Source: Nemertoderma westbladi
Lineage: Eukaryota > Xenacoelomorpha > Nemertodermatida > Nemertodermatidae
Direction: 5' to 3'
NCBI GenBank assembly: GCA_032718475.1
Contig: JAUCBJ010008490.1
Span: 1 to 62,000, forward strand
DNA length: 62,000 bases
The translations under genes and the position numbers were made by a program. The notes beneath the pieces were generated by a model. The model did not search any database, had not been told where the DNA came from, and saw nothing but the letters and a program-made list of their open reading frames with translations. Positions 41,288 through 52,205 of this stretch are shown here, in pieces. Within the stretch, counting starts at the first letter, position 1. Each line of letters begins with the position of its first letter.

Positions 41288-44206
41288 CTAAGGTGCTCCT
41301 TCTAAGAGACAGCATTTACCTACTGCTCTCCTGTAGGTTTTTCTGTCCTTCGCACCTATCTTTCCACCTATCCGCACTTCTACCGATCGGACTCTTCCGT
41401 CCTCGTCGGAGTAGGTGCCTACAACTCTCGCCAACCGCCATTGGTTGTTGATGATAGTATCATCCGTGACGATTACGAGATCTCCCTCTCTCAACTCCCT
41501 GTTTGGCTTCCTCCACTTGCTTCGCTTATGGAGCGTGGGTAGGTATTCTTCTACCCACCTCCTCCAATACTCTGCGCTTATTGCTTTAGCGACTTTCCAA
41601 CTTTGGCGGGAGTGTATGTCATCTGGGTCTACACCCCGCATATCGATGGTCGCTGGCCTTTCCATCAGAAAATGGCTAGGCGTCAACACGTCTAATGACT
41701 CAGGGTCATCATTCTCCGGATATAGCGGTCTGCTATTAATTATCCCCTCGCACTTCGCAAGTACTGTCCGTAAGACGTCCTCAGTGACCATGTGGGTGTT
41801 CATTAACTTCGTCATTAGACGCTTTGAACTGCCCACCAGTCTCTCGACGCATCCTAGTGTATGTGGTGCATACGGCGTCCTTCTCTCCCACTTTACTTGT
41901 CGTCTTCTCATGGCCGCCCTGACTTCTTCTCCTTCTAAGATGTCCAAGGCTTCTGCCATCTCGCTCTCTGCGCCCACAAAGTTGGTGCCGTTGTCGCTGT
42001 ATATCACTGCGATCGTCCCACCTTTGCGGTCCCTAAACCTTTCTAAGGCGTTAATGAATGCTGATGCGGTTGCATCTTGGGCGAGTTCTATCCCTACCGC
42101 CCGCGTATTGTTGCATACGAAGATAATACCGTAGCGTTTCTCCGTGTGTCGCATCACCTTGATCTTTATCGGCCCGAACATGTCCACACCGCAATGCGTA
42201 AATGGCGGGTCGTGCTGTCTTACCCTACTCGCCGGTAGTGGCGCCATCTCCTGTACGGCTCGTTCCTTCTTCGCTCGTCGGCAGGTCTGGCACTGCCCCA
42301 CTACCGCTTTAACCTTCTTCCTTAGTTGTTTGACCCAATAGGTCCTCCTTATCTCTGTGAGGGTTCGGTTGGTGCCCCCATGCAGTATCGATTTGTGGGA
42401 GTCCCATATGATCTGGTGGACTATAGGCGATCCTGTGGGAATGATGATGGGTTTCGGTGGCACGACTATACTGTTGTTATATCCCACCCTAGAATTCATT
42501 ACTAGAATCCCATCCTTGTTGAGTTGTGGCGACAGCGTGATCAACTCGCTGTCCCGTCGGAGGTGCTGTTGGTTGCCGACACGTTCCACCTCGTCGCCGT
42601 AGTTCTTCCGTTGTTCATAGCGGATTATTGCCTTGGATGCTCCTTCCAGATCTATGATTGTCCTGATCTTCTTGTCCTTGCCGACTCCCGCAAGGAAATT
42701 CCCAAAGGCTCTCCAGTACGCCACTAGTTTCTTGGTCTTATACCAACTAGAACTGTAGCTGAGGAGTTTATCCGTCGGGTTATTGCACAGTTCCCTTCCT
42801 GGTTGCACGTCCCTAATCTCCCTCACCATCTGGGAGTGTATCTCTTCTCCCTCCGAATCTCCCTCTTCTCCTTCTGATACTACTTCCGAGCCCGGGTCCA
42901 CCTTCCTCATCGGCGGCCAGGCCTCCCTATCACTTAGAAATCGTGGCCCATGTTGCCACAATGCTTCCTTCTTTAAGAAAGTGTGGCGTTCCACGCCCCT
43001 CGACAGCAAGTCCGCTGGGTTCTCGTCTGTTGGGCAGTAGTGCCACCTTTCCAGTTCTGTGCTCGCCCTTATTTCGTCCACTCTATTTGCGACGAATATC
43101 GGGTACCTCGTCTTTTCGTTGTGTAGCCAACCAAGCACTACCATGGAGTCCGTCCAGTAGTGTGTCTCCACTATGTTGGGAATTGTATCCACTAGGTAGG
43201 CTGTGGCCCTAACTCCTAGTCTCGCAGCTGTCAATTCTAACTTGGGAACAGATGCTGAATCTGGCGGCGTTGACTTAGCTTTGCTAAAGGCTAGTCTGGG
43301 CTCGTGAGCCCCCTCTCGTTGTACTAAATAGAGTGCCGCTCCGTATGCCTCTAACGACGCGTCGGAGAACATATGTAGGTCCAGATTCGTCATGTTCCCG
43401 TCCGGGAAATATACTCGCGGCATGTTATATGTTCCCATCCTCTCCAAGTCTCCTGTCCATTTGCTCCACTGTTTCTTGATGTCTTCTGGTACCTCTACGT
43501 CCCACTCATCCTTCAACTTATATACTCTCTTGAGTATCTGTTTCCCCGTGACTAGTAATGGGGATGCTAGGCCTAGGGGATCGTATATCCTTGCTATATA
43601 CGATACATAACCCCTCTTCGTATGGGTGTCTGCGCCCTCTTGGCTCAGCTGATACTTCAGTTCGTCTGTTCCTCTATCCCACACGATTCCCAATGCCTTT
43701 TGCTGCGATTGTGTTCTCTTATTCGCCATGTCCTGTCCTTTGGCTGTTGTAGGGTTGTCCATGGTCGATTCCGGTTTCTTGTCCTCTATTGCCCTGATAA
43801 ATTCTTCTGAACTGGATTGGAATTTGGTCAGGTTGAAGCCGGATCCTTTCAGGATGTCGCGAACCTCGCGCCCTGTTTCCAGTATCTCCTCAACCGTATT
43901 TCCAGACTCCATGCCGTCGTCTACGTAGAAGCCGCGTCGGATCATATCGACGGCCCTACAGCTGTATCTATCTTCCTTGCCCTTTACCGTGTCTCTCACT
44001 GCCATAGTCGTCGTAAATGAGGACGACTTGGCCCCCATATTTTGTACTACCATCTTATACGCTGGTATTACCGGCGGTTCTTCTTCGCCGTTATACCATA
44101 AGAAGCGTTGACTGTCACTATCTTCTTCCATTACACGTACCTGGTTGAACATGCCTTCTATGTCACACGTGAAGGCGTGTTTCCCGTTTCGAAACCTAAG
44201 TAACAC
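41288..44206 (-). CDS. BEL/Pao Pol: partial RT, RNase H, integrase
   Basis: The 972-codon frame opens within RT. TCDIEGMFNQVRV is motif A, and RRGFYVDDGMESGNT carries YVDD at ~94-97. The protease and RT fingers are absent, and an in-frame TAG lies 12 nt upstream of the nominal GTG start. RNase H has D282 (FSDAS), E324 (KLELTAA), D353 (YWTDSMVVLGW) and D399 (NPADLLSRG). Integrase has His in DSHKSILHGG and Cys at 639 and 642 (QCQTCRRAK), then the triad D675 (GVDMFGPI), D738 (IYSDNGTNF) and E788 (GCVERLVGS). The C-terminal part has WRKPNRELREGDLVIV. BEL/Pao assignment rests on the YVDD context, YDPLGLASP and the RNase H/integrase spacing. RNase H and integrase look intact; RT cannot work from this frame alone. 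Confidence 0.9.
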   Translation of the reverse strand: MLLRFRNGKHAFTCDIEGMFNQVRVMEEDSDSQRFLWYNGEEEPPVIPAYKMVVQNMGAKSSSFTTTMAVRDTVKGKEDRYSCRAVDMIRRGFYVDDGMESGNTVEEILETGREVRDILKGSGFNLTKFQSSSEEFIRAIEDKKPESTMDNPTTAKGQDMANKRTQSQQKALGIVWDRGTDELKYQLSQEGADTHTKRGYVSYIARIYDPLGLASPLLVTGKQILKRVYKLKDEWDVEVPEDIKKQWSKWTGDLERMGTYNMPRVYFPDGNMTNLDLHMFSDASLEAYGAALYLVQREGAHEPRLAFSKAKSTPPDSASVPKLELTAARLGVRATAYLVDTIPNIVETHYWTDSMVVLGWLHNEKTRYPIFVANRVDEIRASTELERWHYCPTDENPADLLSRGVERHTFLKKEALWQHGPRFLSDREAWPPMRKVDPGSEVVSEGEEGDSEGEEIHSQMVREIRDVQPGRELCNNPTDKLLSYSSSWYKTKKLVAYWRAFGNFLAGVGKDKKIRTIIDLEGASKAIIRYEQRKNYGDEVERVGNQQHLRRDSELITLSPQLNKDGILVMNSRVGYNNSIVVPPKPIIIPTGSPIVHQIIWDSHKSILHGGTNRTLTEIRRTYWVKQLRKKVKAVVGQCQTCRRAKKERAVQEMAPLPASRVRQHDPPFTHCGVDMFGPIKIKVMRHTEKRYGIIFVCNNTRAVGIELAQDATASAFINALERFRDRKGGTIAVIYSDNGTNFVGAESEMAEALDILEGEEVRAAMRRRQVKWERRTPYAPHTLGCVERLVGSSKRLMTKLMNTHMVTEDVLRTVLAKCEGIINSRPLYPENDDPESLDVLTPSHFLMERPATIDMRGVDPDDIHSRQSWKVAKAISAEYWRRWVEEYLPTLHKRSKWRKPNRELREGDLVIVTDDTIINNQWRLARVVGTYSDEDGRVRSVEVRIGGKIGAKDRKTYRRAVGKCCLLEGAP

Positions 44207-44238
44207 CTCTATGCCTATTACCTATTTTGGCCCTCGCA

Positions 44239-45000
44239 TTATCCGCTGACGGCTGTGGGACACTCCTTGCCCCCCCCCCCCCCTCTCGCCGCTAACTTTC
44301 TGTTGTGGGGTGCTCGTAGCCCCCCCCCCCACTCGCTACATCTAACTTCGCTACCTCTCCCCCCGCTATTATATACCTCTCTAGTCGACACATCGACCCT
44401 ACTGCGGTCGGGTCCATTCACCCCCGCCTCTCCCTCTGCTATTGCGTGGCCTACCAGGCCCTCTACTCCCTGCCTACCAACTACGTGGCCTACCAGGCCC
44501 TCAGCTCCCTGTCTACTAACTACGTGGCCTACCAGGCCCTCTGCTCCTTGTCTACTAACTACGTGGCCTACCAGGCCCTCTGCTCCCTGGTTATGTAGGC
44601 CCGACGTGTTTACATTAATAACACCCATGTTGGAAACGGAATTATTTTGTTCGTTTGGGACAAGGTTATTTATATTATTCTGCACGATATCTGAATTATT
44701 TTGTAAATTCGGGCATAGGTCATTATTTAAATTATTCGAATTATTTTGCGTAATTGCGTTATTTAGATTATTTTGTAGATTCGAATCTGGGTTATTATTT
44801 TGATTATTTGAATTATTTTGCGTAGCTACATTAATATTAGAATTATTTCCTACATTAATATTGGGATTATCCTGATTTAAATTTAAATTACTACCACTAG
44901 GCAAAGCATTTCCTGTAATAAAGGTTTGATTAGTGTTGTCCCATACGGTATTGTCAATATTAACAACGTCTACTGTACCATCATTATTATTACCCCCCCC
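44239..45000 (-). CDS. Asn-rich / Gly-Val repeat ORF between ORF1 and pol
   Basis: Nominal start TTG at 44904, but the frame is open back to the C-tract at 44993-45001, so it probably continues ORF1 through a frame change. The first part is low-complexity Asn/Gln (QNNSNNLNN type). Then come four ~13-residue repeats containing QGAEGLVGHVV, and a Gly/Arg-rich tail crossing a run of 14 G (44270-44283, element strand) before a stop. No domain recognised. In a complete element the protease and RT N-terminus should be encoded hereabouts; they are not visible. Confidence 0.55.
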   Translation of the reverse strand, partial: GGGNNNDGTVDVVNIDNTVWDNTNQTFITGNALPSGSNLNLNQDNPNINVGNNSNINVATQNNSNNQNNNPDSNLQNNLNNAITQNNSNNLNNDLCPNLQNNSDIVQNNINNLVPNEQNNSVSNMGVINVNTSGLHNQGAEGLVGHVVSRQGAEGLVGHVVSRQGAEGLVGHVVGRQGVEGLVGHAIAEGEAGVNGPDRSRVDVSTREVYNSGGRGSEVRCSEWGGGLRAPHNRKLAARGGGGGKECPTAVSG

Positions 45001-46444
45001 CGCCCGTACGGTCGCACCAGTCTTGAGTCTGTCGTGCGGTCCCTGTCACTGGGGTATTAATAAACGCATCTACTGTCCCCGGCCCCTCGAGAATATTCGA
45101 GCCAGCCTCGCTCTCAGACGCCCCCATCTGCGCCAGTTCCAGTTCGCGCATGTGTCTAGCTTTGTACTCTACAAACCCACTTTGTTGTTTCTCTAATTTC
45201 CTTCGCTCATGCTCCCTTCTGGCCATTCTCACCTCACACTCCCGCGCGTCCTGTTTGGCCAACTCTACCACTCTCCTAGCTTCCTCCCTTCGCCTTGCCT
45301 CACGCTCCTTGCGTTCCTTCTCCCCCTTTGCCTCACGCTCCTTACGTTCCTCTTCTTCTATTTTCTCATACTCCCTAAGGCTCCTTGCGGCCCTTTCGGC
45401 CCTCTCTCTTATCTCTCTAATCAACACCATTTCCCCCTCTAGCAGCACTCTCTCCTCCTCTAATCGTCTATCTACTTCTTGTTGACCTTGCACTGCTAGA
45501 TTGAGATGGTACCTAGCGTCTATCTCTCTCACCCGTCTTTCTTTCGCGGAGGATGTAGCAGACTTATCGGTTGTGACGGATTTCCTCCGCCTCCCCGATC
45601 TACTAACTTTCCCCCTCCTCCCGGAACTCCCTCCGACCGACGAGACCGAATCCGCGGGGTCAACCTCGGATTCGCCCTCCTCAGGTCTGTTCCAACCCAC
45701 TGGTTTTACTCCCCGGGCATCGATTAAGTATGGCCCTATGTACACTGACGCTACGCTGGGTCCCATACTCCCACACTCCCATAGTTCAAACAGTTCGCCT
45801 GCAATTCCTTTTGCTCTCTCCCCGGCTAGTTCTCTCTGCCCAAAACGTATTAGGTAATTTAAGTGTCTATCCGACTCACCTAGTCGCTTTCTCAGTCTCA
45901 CCTCGTCTACCTTCGCCCCTTCCTTCTTGGCGTCGTTTATCAGCTTCCGGGTCGCGTTGTAGGCCCGTCGAAGTCGCTCAGAAACCCCGACGTCCTCGTC
46001 GCCGACCTCTCCTCCGTCCCTCCGGGTTCGACGTCGTACCGGCGGCTCCACCGTCGCCGTTCCGGTGGGCCGTCCGTCGCCCTCGGCCTGTAGCTGGCCG
46101 GCGACATCGGTACCGATCTCTCCTCCGTCTCTTCGTGTCCGGCGTCGCACCGTCGGCCCCACCGTCGCCGTTTCGGTGGGCCGCTCGTCGCCCTCGGCCG
46201 GTAGCTGGCCGGCGACATCGGCGCGCCGTTCTCCGTCCCGTGTCGACTCATCTCCCTCTCCCTCCGTCTCGCTCTCTCTCTCTCTTGGCTCGACTTCGGG
46301 TTCCAGGCCCCCCTCATCCTCAATTTCCGGTTCGCCCGTTATCGATGGCTCCGGCGTCGTGGGCCTGTATCGCTTGGTCGCGGCCTCGCGGATCGTTTGA
46401 TCTTCGCCCGGGGTCCGCGTCGGTGTCTCGCCCGATTCACTCAT
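44990..46444 (-). CDS. BEL/Pao ORF1, gag-like with long coiled coil
   Basis: 484 codons from ATG 46444, starting 79 bp inside the 5' LTR boundary. Residues 1-150 are acidic and disordered and include a tandem duplication (~75-148) with DVAGQL, RPTxTATV and VRRRTRRDGGE. Residues ~155-245 are a small folded-looking block (SERLRRAYNATRKLINDA, LFELWECGSMG, YIGPYLIDARG). Residues ~330-450 are a long charged coiled coil (RRLEEERVLLEGEMVLIREI, then EEEERKEREAKGEKERKERE). No CCHC knuckle is present, unusual for a Gag. The frame ends in GGGG plus TAA at a G9 tract. One G fewer, or a frameshift there, would join it to the Asn-rich frame. Position and composition support a structural Gag role; there is no direct motif proof. 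Confidence 0.7.
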   Translation of the reverse strand: MSESGETPTRTPGEDQTIREAATKRYRPTTPEPSITGEPEIEDEGGLEPEVEPRERESETEGEGDESTRDGERRADVAGQLPAEGDERPTETATVGPTVRRRTRRDGGEIGTDVAGQLQAEGDGRPTGTATVEPPVRRRTRRDGGEVGDEDVGVSERLRRAYNATRKLINDAKKEGAKVDEVRLRKRLGESDRHLNYLIRFGQRELAGERAKGIAGELFELWECGSMGPSVASVYIGPYLIDARGVKPVGWNRPEEGESEVDPADSVSSVGGSSGRRGKVSRSGRRRKSVTTDKSATSSAKERRVREIDARYHLNLAVQGQQEVDRRLEEERVLLEGEMVLIREIRERAERAARSLREYEKIEEEERKEREAKGEKERKEREARRREEARRVVELAKQDARECEVRMARREHERRKLEKQQSGFVEYKARHMRELELAQMGASESEAGSNILEGPGTVDAFINTPVTGTARQTQDWCDRTGGGG

Positions 46445-46522
46445 CTCGTTTGTGGCTGATGATTCGGCTAGCTAGGTTGCAGTTCTTAGAGTTTAACTAG
46501 GGCGGCAGCTCGATTTAGTTAC
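46445..46522 (-). other. Leader between 5' LTR and ORF1
   Basis: 78 bp. After the LTR end CCGTCACA the element reads GTAACTAAATCGAGCTGCCG. This should contain the primer-binding site, but it lacks the usual TGG start, and I could not assign a tRNA. Confidence 0.5.
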
Positions 46523-47060
46523 TGTGACGGGATCCAGGAGGGATCCCGATTTATCCGATGTGGTATTTAGTCCACGCGTCCCCGCCGTGTATAAGAGTGA
46601 AATAAAGATAACTGAGTTCTGAAGTTCGGTGTATAATAATAGGTTATAGGATATAGATATATTGTGAATTATACGGTAGGCGGGATACGGTAACTAAAGT
46701 CCCGTGATCCCCTAACTAAACTAATTGGCTGTACCCTACGCTAGCACTGCTGCACTGAGATAACTGAATCACTGATTAATAGGTTATTGGTTATATTGCA
46801 CGGTGGCCTTACTGCTACTCAATCGATGCCATTCCCCCCTCTGATTGGTTAATACCCTTGTTGGCGCCCCGTGGAGTATTCCCGTTCACTCCACCTGTTC
46901 TCCTTGGGTTAGGGGTTTGGCCCCTGACCCTCTATTGTGTGCTTCCTTCCCACTCTCATTGGGATGGCACGAGTTGGTTAATTGCCCAATCTCGTGGCTC
47001 CCAATATTGCTTATCGGCTAATAACTTTATGGGGTGTTGGCGGGATTGAATAAGCTAACA
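46523..47060 (-). repeat. 5' LTR of BEL/Pao element
   Basis: 538 bp, nearly identical to 35840-36377. Followed by the target duplication AAGAC. Confidence 0.95.
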
Positions 47061-50000
47061 AAGACAAACCAAAAACATTCAGTATGCGCGCTGCTCGTTA
47101 AGTAAGTTAGATTAAGGTTAGGTTAATGAATAGGTCTAACTGTAGATTATGCAATGTATAAGTTTAAGTTCAAAAAAAAATAAGTAATATTGCAAATAAT
47201 GCATAAAAACAACAGATTAAGACAAACCAAAAACATTCAATATGCGCGCTGCACGTTAAGTAAGTTAGATTAAGGTTAGGTTAATGAATAGGTCTAACTG
47301 TAGATTATGCAATGTATAAGTTTAAGTGGAAAAATAAGTAATATTGAAAATAATGCATAAAAACAACAGATTAAGACAAACCAAAAACATTCAGTATGCG
47401 CGCTGCTCGTTAAGTAAGTTAGATTAAGGTTAGGTTAATGAATAGGTCTAACTGTAGATTATGCAATGTATAAGTTTAAGTGAAAAAATAAGTAATATTG
47501 AAAATAATGCATAAAACAACAGATTAAGACAAACCAAAAACATTCAATATGCGCGCTGCACGTTAAGTAAGTTAGATTAAGGTTAGGTTAATGAATAGGT
47601 CTAACTGTAGATTATGCAATGTATAAGTTTAAGTGGAAAAATAAGTAATATTGAAAATAATGCATAAAAACAACAGATTAAGACAAACCAAAAACATTCA
47701 GTATGCGCGCTGCTCGTTAAGTAAGTTAGATTAAGGTTAGGTTAATGAATAGGTCTAACTGTAGATTATGCAATGTATAAGTTTAAGTTCAAAAAAAAAT
47801 AAGTAATATTGCAAATAATGCATAAAAACAACAGATTAAGTCAAACCAAAAAGATTCAATATGCGCGCTGCTCGTTAAGTAAGTTAGATTAAGGTTAGGT
47901 TAATGAATAGGTCTAACTGTAGATTATGCAATGTATAAGTTTAAGTGAAAAAATAAGTAATATTGAAAATAATGCATAAAACAACAGATTAAGACAAACC
48001 AAAAACATTCAATATGCGCGCTGCTCGTTAAGTAAGTTAGATTAAGGTTAGGTTAATGAATAGGTCTAACTGTAGATTATGCAATGTATAAGTTTAAGTG
48101 GAAAAATAAGTAATATTGAAAATAATGCATAAAAACAACAGATTAAGACAAACCAAAAACATTCAGTATGCGCGCTGCTCGTTAAGTAAGTTAGATTAAG
48201 GTTAGGTTAATGAATAGGTCTAACTGTAGATTATGCAATGTATAAGTTTAAGTGGAAAAATAAGTAATATTGAAAATAATGCATAAAACCAACAGATTAA
48301 GACAAACCAAAAACATTCAGTATGCGCGCTGCTCGTTAAGTAAGTTAGATTAAGGTTAGGTTAATGAATAGGTCTAACTGTAGATTATGCAATGTATAAG
48401 TTTAAGTTCAAAAAAAAATAAGTAATATTGCAAATAATGCATAAAAACAACAGATTAAGTCAAACCAAAAAGATTCAACATGCGCGCTGCTCGTTAAGTA
48501 AGTTAGATTAAGGTTAGGTTAATGAATAGGTCTAACTGTAGATTATGCAATGTATAAGTTTAAGTTCAAAAAAAAATAAGTAATATTGCAAATAATGCAT
48601 AAAAACAACAGATTAAGTCAAACCAAAAACATTCAGTATGCGCGCTGCTCGTTAAGTAAGCTAGATTAAGGTTAGGTTAATGAATAGGTCTAACTGTAGA
48701 TTATGCAATGTATAAGTTTAAGTGGAAAAATAAGTAATATTGAAAATAATGCATAAAAACAACAGATTAAGACAAACCAAAAACATTCAGTATGCGCGCT
48801 GCACGTTAAGTAAGTTAGATTAAGGTTAGGTTAATGAATAGGTCTAACTGTAGATTATGCAATGTATAAGTTTAAGTGGAAAAATAAGTAATATTGAAAA
48901 TAATGCATAAAAACAACAGATTAAGACAAACCAAAAACATTCAGTATGCGCGCTGCTCGTTAAGTAAGTTAGATTAAGGTTAGGTTAATGAATAGGTCTA
49001 ACTGTAGATTATGCAATGTATAAGTTTAAGTGGAAAAATAAGTAATATTGAAAATAATGCATAAAAACAACAGATTAAGACAAACCAAAAACATTCAGTA
49101 TGCGCGCTGCACGTTAAGTAAGTTAGATTAAGGTTAGGTTAATGAATAGGTCTAACTGTAGATTATGCAATGTATAAGTTTAAGTTCAAAAAAAAATAAG
49201 TAATATTGCAAATAATGCATAAAAACAACAGATTAAGACAAACCAAAAACATTCAATATGCGCGCTGCTCATTAAGTAAGTTAGATTAAGGTTAGGTTAA
49301 TGAATAGGTCTAACTGTAGATTATGCAATGTATAAGTTTAAGTTCAAAAAGTAAGTAATATTGAAAATAATGCATAAAAACAACAGATTAAGACAAACCA
49401 AAAACATTCAGAATGCGCGCTGCTCGTTAAGTAAGTTAGATTAAGGTTAGGTTAATGAATAGGTCTAACTGTAGATTATGCAATGTATAAGTTTAAGTTC
49501 AAAAAGTAAGTAATATTGAAAATAATGCATAAAAACAACAGATTAAGACAAACCAAAAACATTCAATATGCGCGCTGCTCATTAAGTAAGTTAGATTAAG
49601 GTTAGGTTAATGAATAGGTCTAACTGTAGATTATGCAATGTATAAGTTTAAGTTCAAAAAGTAAGTAATATTGAAAATAATGCATAAAAACAACAGATTA
49701 AGACAAACCAAAAACACGTTCGTGGGGACTTCGCGCAGCACGTAGTCGGCAAGCCTTGGCATACGGTTCATATAGAGCAAATGGGGCATGTCTAGTTTGG
49801 ACCCCATATCTCATGCTATAAATGTATTCATTCGATATACAATCATATGTTAATCCGCTAGGTGGTGTCAAATTGTTATTCTGCAATTTCGTACTTACCA
49901 GTGCAGCACTGTACAGCAGTACCGTACCGGTAGGCCTATGTCATTACTTCTGAGTCTCTAGCGGATCCCCAATTAAATGTCTTAACTTTTCAATTTCGTA

Positions 50001-50407
50001 AAAAATAGACTTCATGATTTTCTACAGGCCACCAAAATTTCAGCTCAGGAAAATGAGGCCTTCCCGAGAAATTTAACATTTTCTAAAAACCACATAATCT
50101 GTCTTAGCTGACGTCAGACTGCATGATTTTTCACCAAACTTTACAAACTTTCTAAACTTTCTCTCTACTACTTACCTACTAAGTTTGGTTCAATTCCGAA
50201 CCAGCGATGCCGAGATATTCGCGTTCAAACATTTACCAGACAGACAGACAGACAGACAGACGGACATGCCCCATTTGCCCTATATGAACCGTATGCCAAG
50301 GCTCGCCGACTACGTGTCTCGCCCCACATTCAGTATGCGCGCTGCTCGTTAAGTAAGTTAGATTAAGGTTAGGTTAATGAATAGGTCTAACTGTAGATTA
50401 TGCAATG
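47061..50407. repeat. ~155-bp satellite, right block (about 18 units), interrupted once
   Basis: The same unit as 34766-35839. Variants differ in a short segment (AAGTGGAAAAATAAG, AAGTGAAAAAATAAG, AAGTTCAAAAAAAAATAAG, AAGTTCAAAAAGTAAG) and by T/A in GCTGCTCGTT versus GCTGCACGTT. They alternate in blocks, indicating multi-unit amplification. A GTGGGG-ended element sits at 49722-50327, and the last partial unit ends near 50407. Confidence 0.93.
49722..50327. mobile_element. GTGGGG-ended element inside the satellite, 606 bp
   Basis: The ends form an imperfect ~65-bp inverted repeat: GTGGGGACTTCGCGCAGCAC... on the left; on the right the reverse complement reads GTGGGGCGAGACACGTAGTC. Both continue into GGCATACGGTTCATATAG. 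An (ACAG)n run lies near the right end. No transposase. The flanking satellite is cut between AAAAAC and ATTCAG, with ACGTTC extra at the left, so the target duplication is unclear. Confidence 0.8.
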
Positions 50408-50410
50408 TAT

Positions 50411-50813
50411 AAGTTTAAGTTTAATGTTGTTCAATTTTAAACGAATAACTCGGCCAATCTTCGATGAAATCTTTCCAAACTTGGTACACATGTTGTTTGG
50501 CAAAAGTTTAGACATTTTCCAAGTTGAATTTCGTGTGGCCTTCGAGAAGCTAAGATAATAGCAGTTAATTAGTTAATTAAATTGATTACGGTAAAAACGC
50601 ATTTTCAACCTCTCTGTTAACGGAAATTAATTGTTTTACAGTATAAGACTTCAATAATTATACTTAAAAATTATACAGATGTACACATACATCTATAGTT
50701 TTTAATTAGTTCAAGTGATTTGCTTTAATAATTGTGTCTTTAATTGATCTAAAGTAATTAAAACGGCATAACAAATTGATTCTCCATAAATACTGCTCAT
50801 TTATTGGCCAACA
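50411..50813 (+). repeat. Interspersed repeat R, second long copy
   Basis: Parallel to 32635-33066 with scattered differences. It begins at the edge of the satellite and ends TTATTGGCCAACATGCATG. Confidence 0.87.
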
Positions 50814-50836
50814 TGCATGTTTGCTGGTACACGTTC

Positions 50837-51018
50837 GTGGGGCCTTCGCGCAGCACATTAAATACAGCTCATTTATTGGTCAACGTGCAAGTGGGTGGTG
50901 GGTAGATGGGATGTGTGGAGCAGCTAGTTGGAGTGCAGTGCAGAGTCAGCAGTAAGTAAACTAAACAATTGTCTAAACTGTAAGGCGTGAGGCTAGCTGA
51001 CTTTGTGGCTCGTCCCAC
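50837..51018 (+). mobile_element. Short GTGGGG-ended element, 182 bp
   Basis: Starts GTGGGGCCTTCGCGCAGCAC and ends TTTGTGGCTCGTCCCAC, the same termini as the 1872-bp element at 24010 but with a different, short interior. Confidence 0.75.
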
Positions 51019-52203
51019 ATAATAAAAAATGAAACTTTGCTACCACTAACAAAAATATAATATGAAGCGAATAATGTTATTATCAAGCACGTTTACAAGA
51101 TATAAGATTACCGAATATTTATGAAAAAATGCCCATGATGCACAACCAGGACACCGAGCGAGTGATGACCCTGAACCCACCCTATATTATAAATGCAGAC
51201 TCCATTTCCATACGAATATTACAACACCGGCTGCTAAGGCAATCAACCAATGATGAGTTATAGAACAAAACTAACAATAGAAAGGGGTAGCTATAGTTAC
51301 TAAAACTAAAACACAAATAAAGCGCAAATATCCTAGCTGTTCCACATTAGTGTCAGTAGTTCTAGTAAGATAATAATAGTGATAACAGTTTCATTCAATT
51401 TTTTGAATAAATACAAATTATTTAATATGTTATAGAGCAAATGTATAAACAAAAACTCAACTACTGTAATATTATGAAAATTGAAGGTCTAAACAATATG
51501 AAACAAAATAATACATTATCAAAGACAAATTAAATTTTAGCATCACAACAACTATATCCAAGAAATTTAACAAAACAGCAAATCTGTCAAAGTGAAAAGG
51601 GGGGACAGTTCCCCCCCCCCCCCCCCCCCCCTTCAACCCCCCTTTCAATCAGCACCCCGTCCCAAAAGCAAAGCCGCTGCCGCACAACCAATGTAGTAAT
51701 GGTATTAAAATATAATTCAATTAATTTACACTATTAATGCTTCAGCTAAAAAATGATGCTAATCCTATGTAATAATAAAAATAAGAATATCATTTTTAAA
51801 AACTTTCTACATATATCCTATACAAAATAATCAGCCCAATGATTCGTGGAATAATAATATAATCCTACTGCAGTTGTATATTTTATTATGTTTATTGACA
51901 ACTCAACTATTTTCTGCCTGAGAGCTGATAAAGAAGTGTAGACTCAGCCAGCAGCGCTGCTGCTCCTACAAGGCAAAGATCGGTGTAGTCAAGAAATTCT
52001 GCCTGGAGCAATAGGCTGCCACTGGAGAGCCCGAGGCTCGACAGAGTCTTATTAGGTATAGGTAGGTATAAATAACGCAGCCTTTTTAATAGAACTTAGC
52101 AAACTAAAATAAACACCAAAGTAAAACCTAAGTAGGAGCCCGCTCGACAGCGGGATACTTACTGTAAAATCTGCAGGATACTTACTGTAAAAATCTCAGG
52201 ATA
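51019..52203. other. Noncoding, no recognisable gene
   Basis: AT-rich with no supported ORF. A run of about 22 C lies near 51611-51632. Confidence 0.45.
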
Positions 52204-52205
52204 TA

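Larger units (their letters stand above)
35840..47060 (-). mobile_element. BEL/Pao-type LTR retrotransposon with an extra exonuclease/zinc-knuckle ORF
   Basis: Identical-length LTRs (538 bp; ends TGT...ACA) flank the element, with AAGAC duplicated outside (35835-35839 and 47061-47065). On the minus strand the order is LTR, ORF1 (484 codons), Asn-rich ORF, pol with RT-RNase H-integrase of BEL/Pao type, an array of ~1 kb, the 847-codon ORF, a polypurine tract and the LTR. I count two differences between the LTRs by eye, so the insertion is recent. It sits inside the ~155-bp satellite. Confidence 0.93.
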
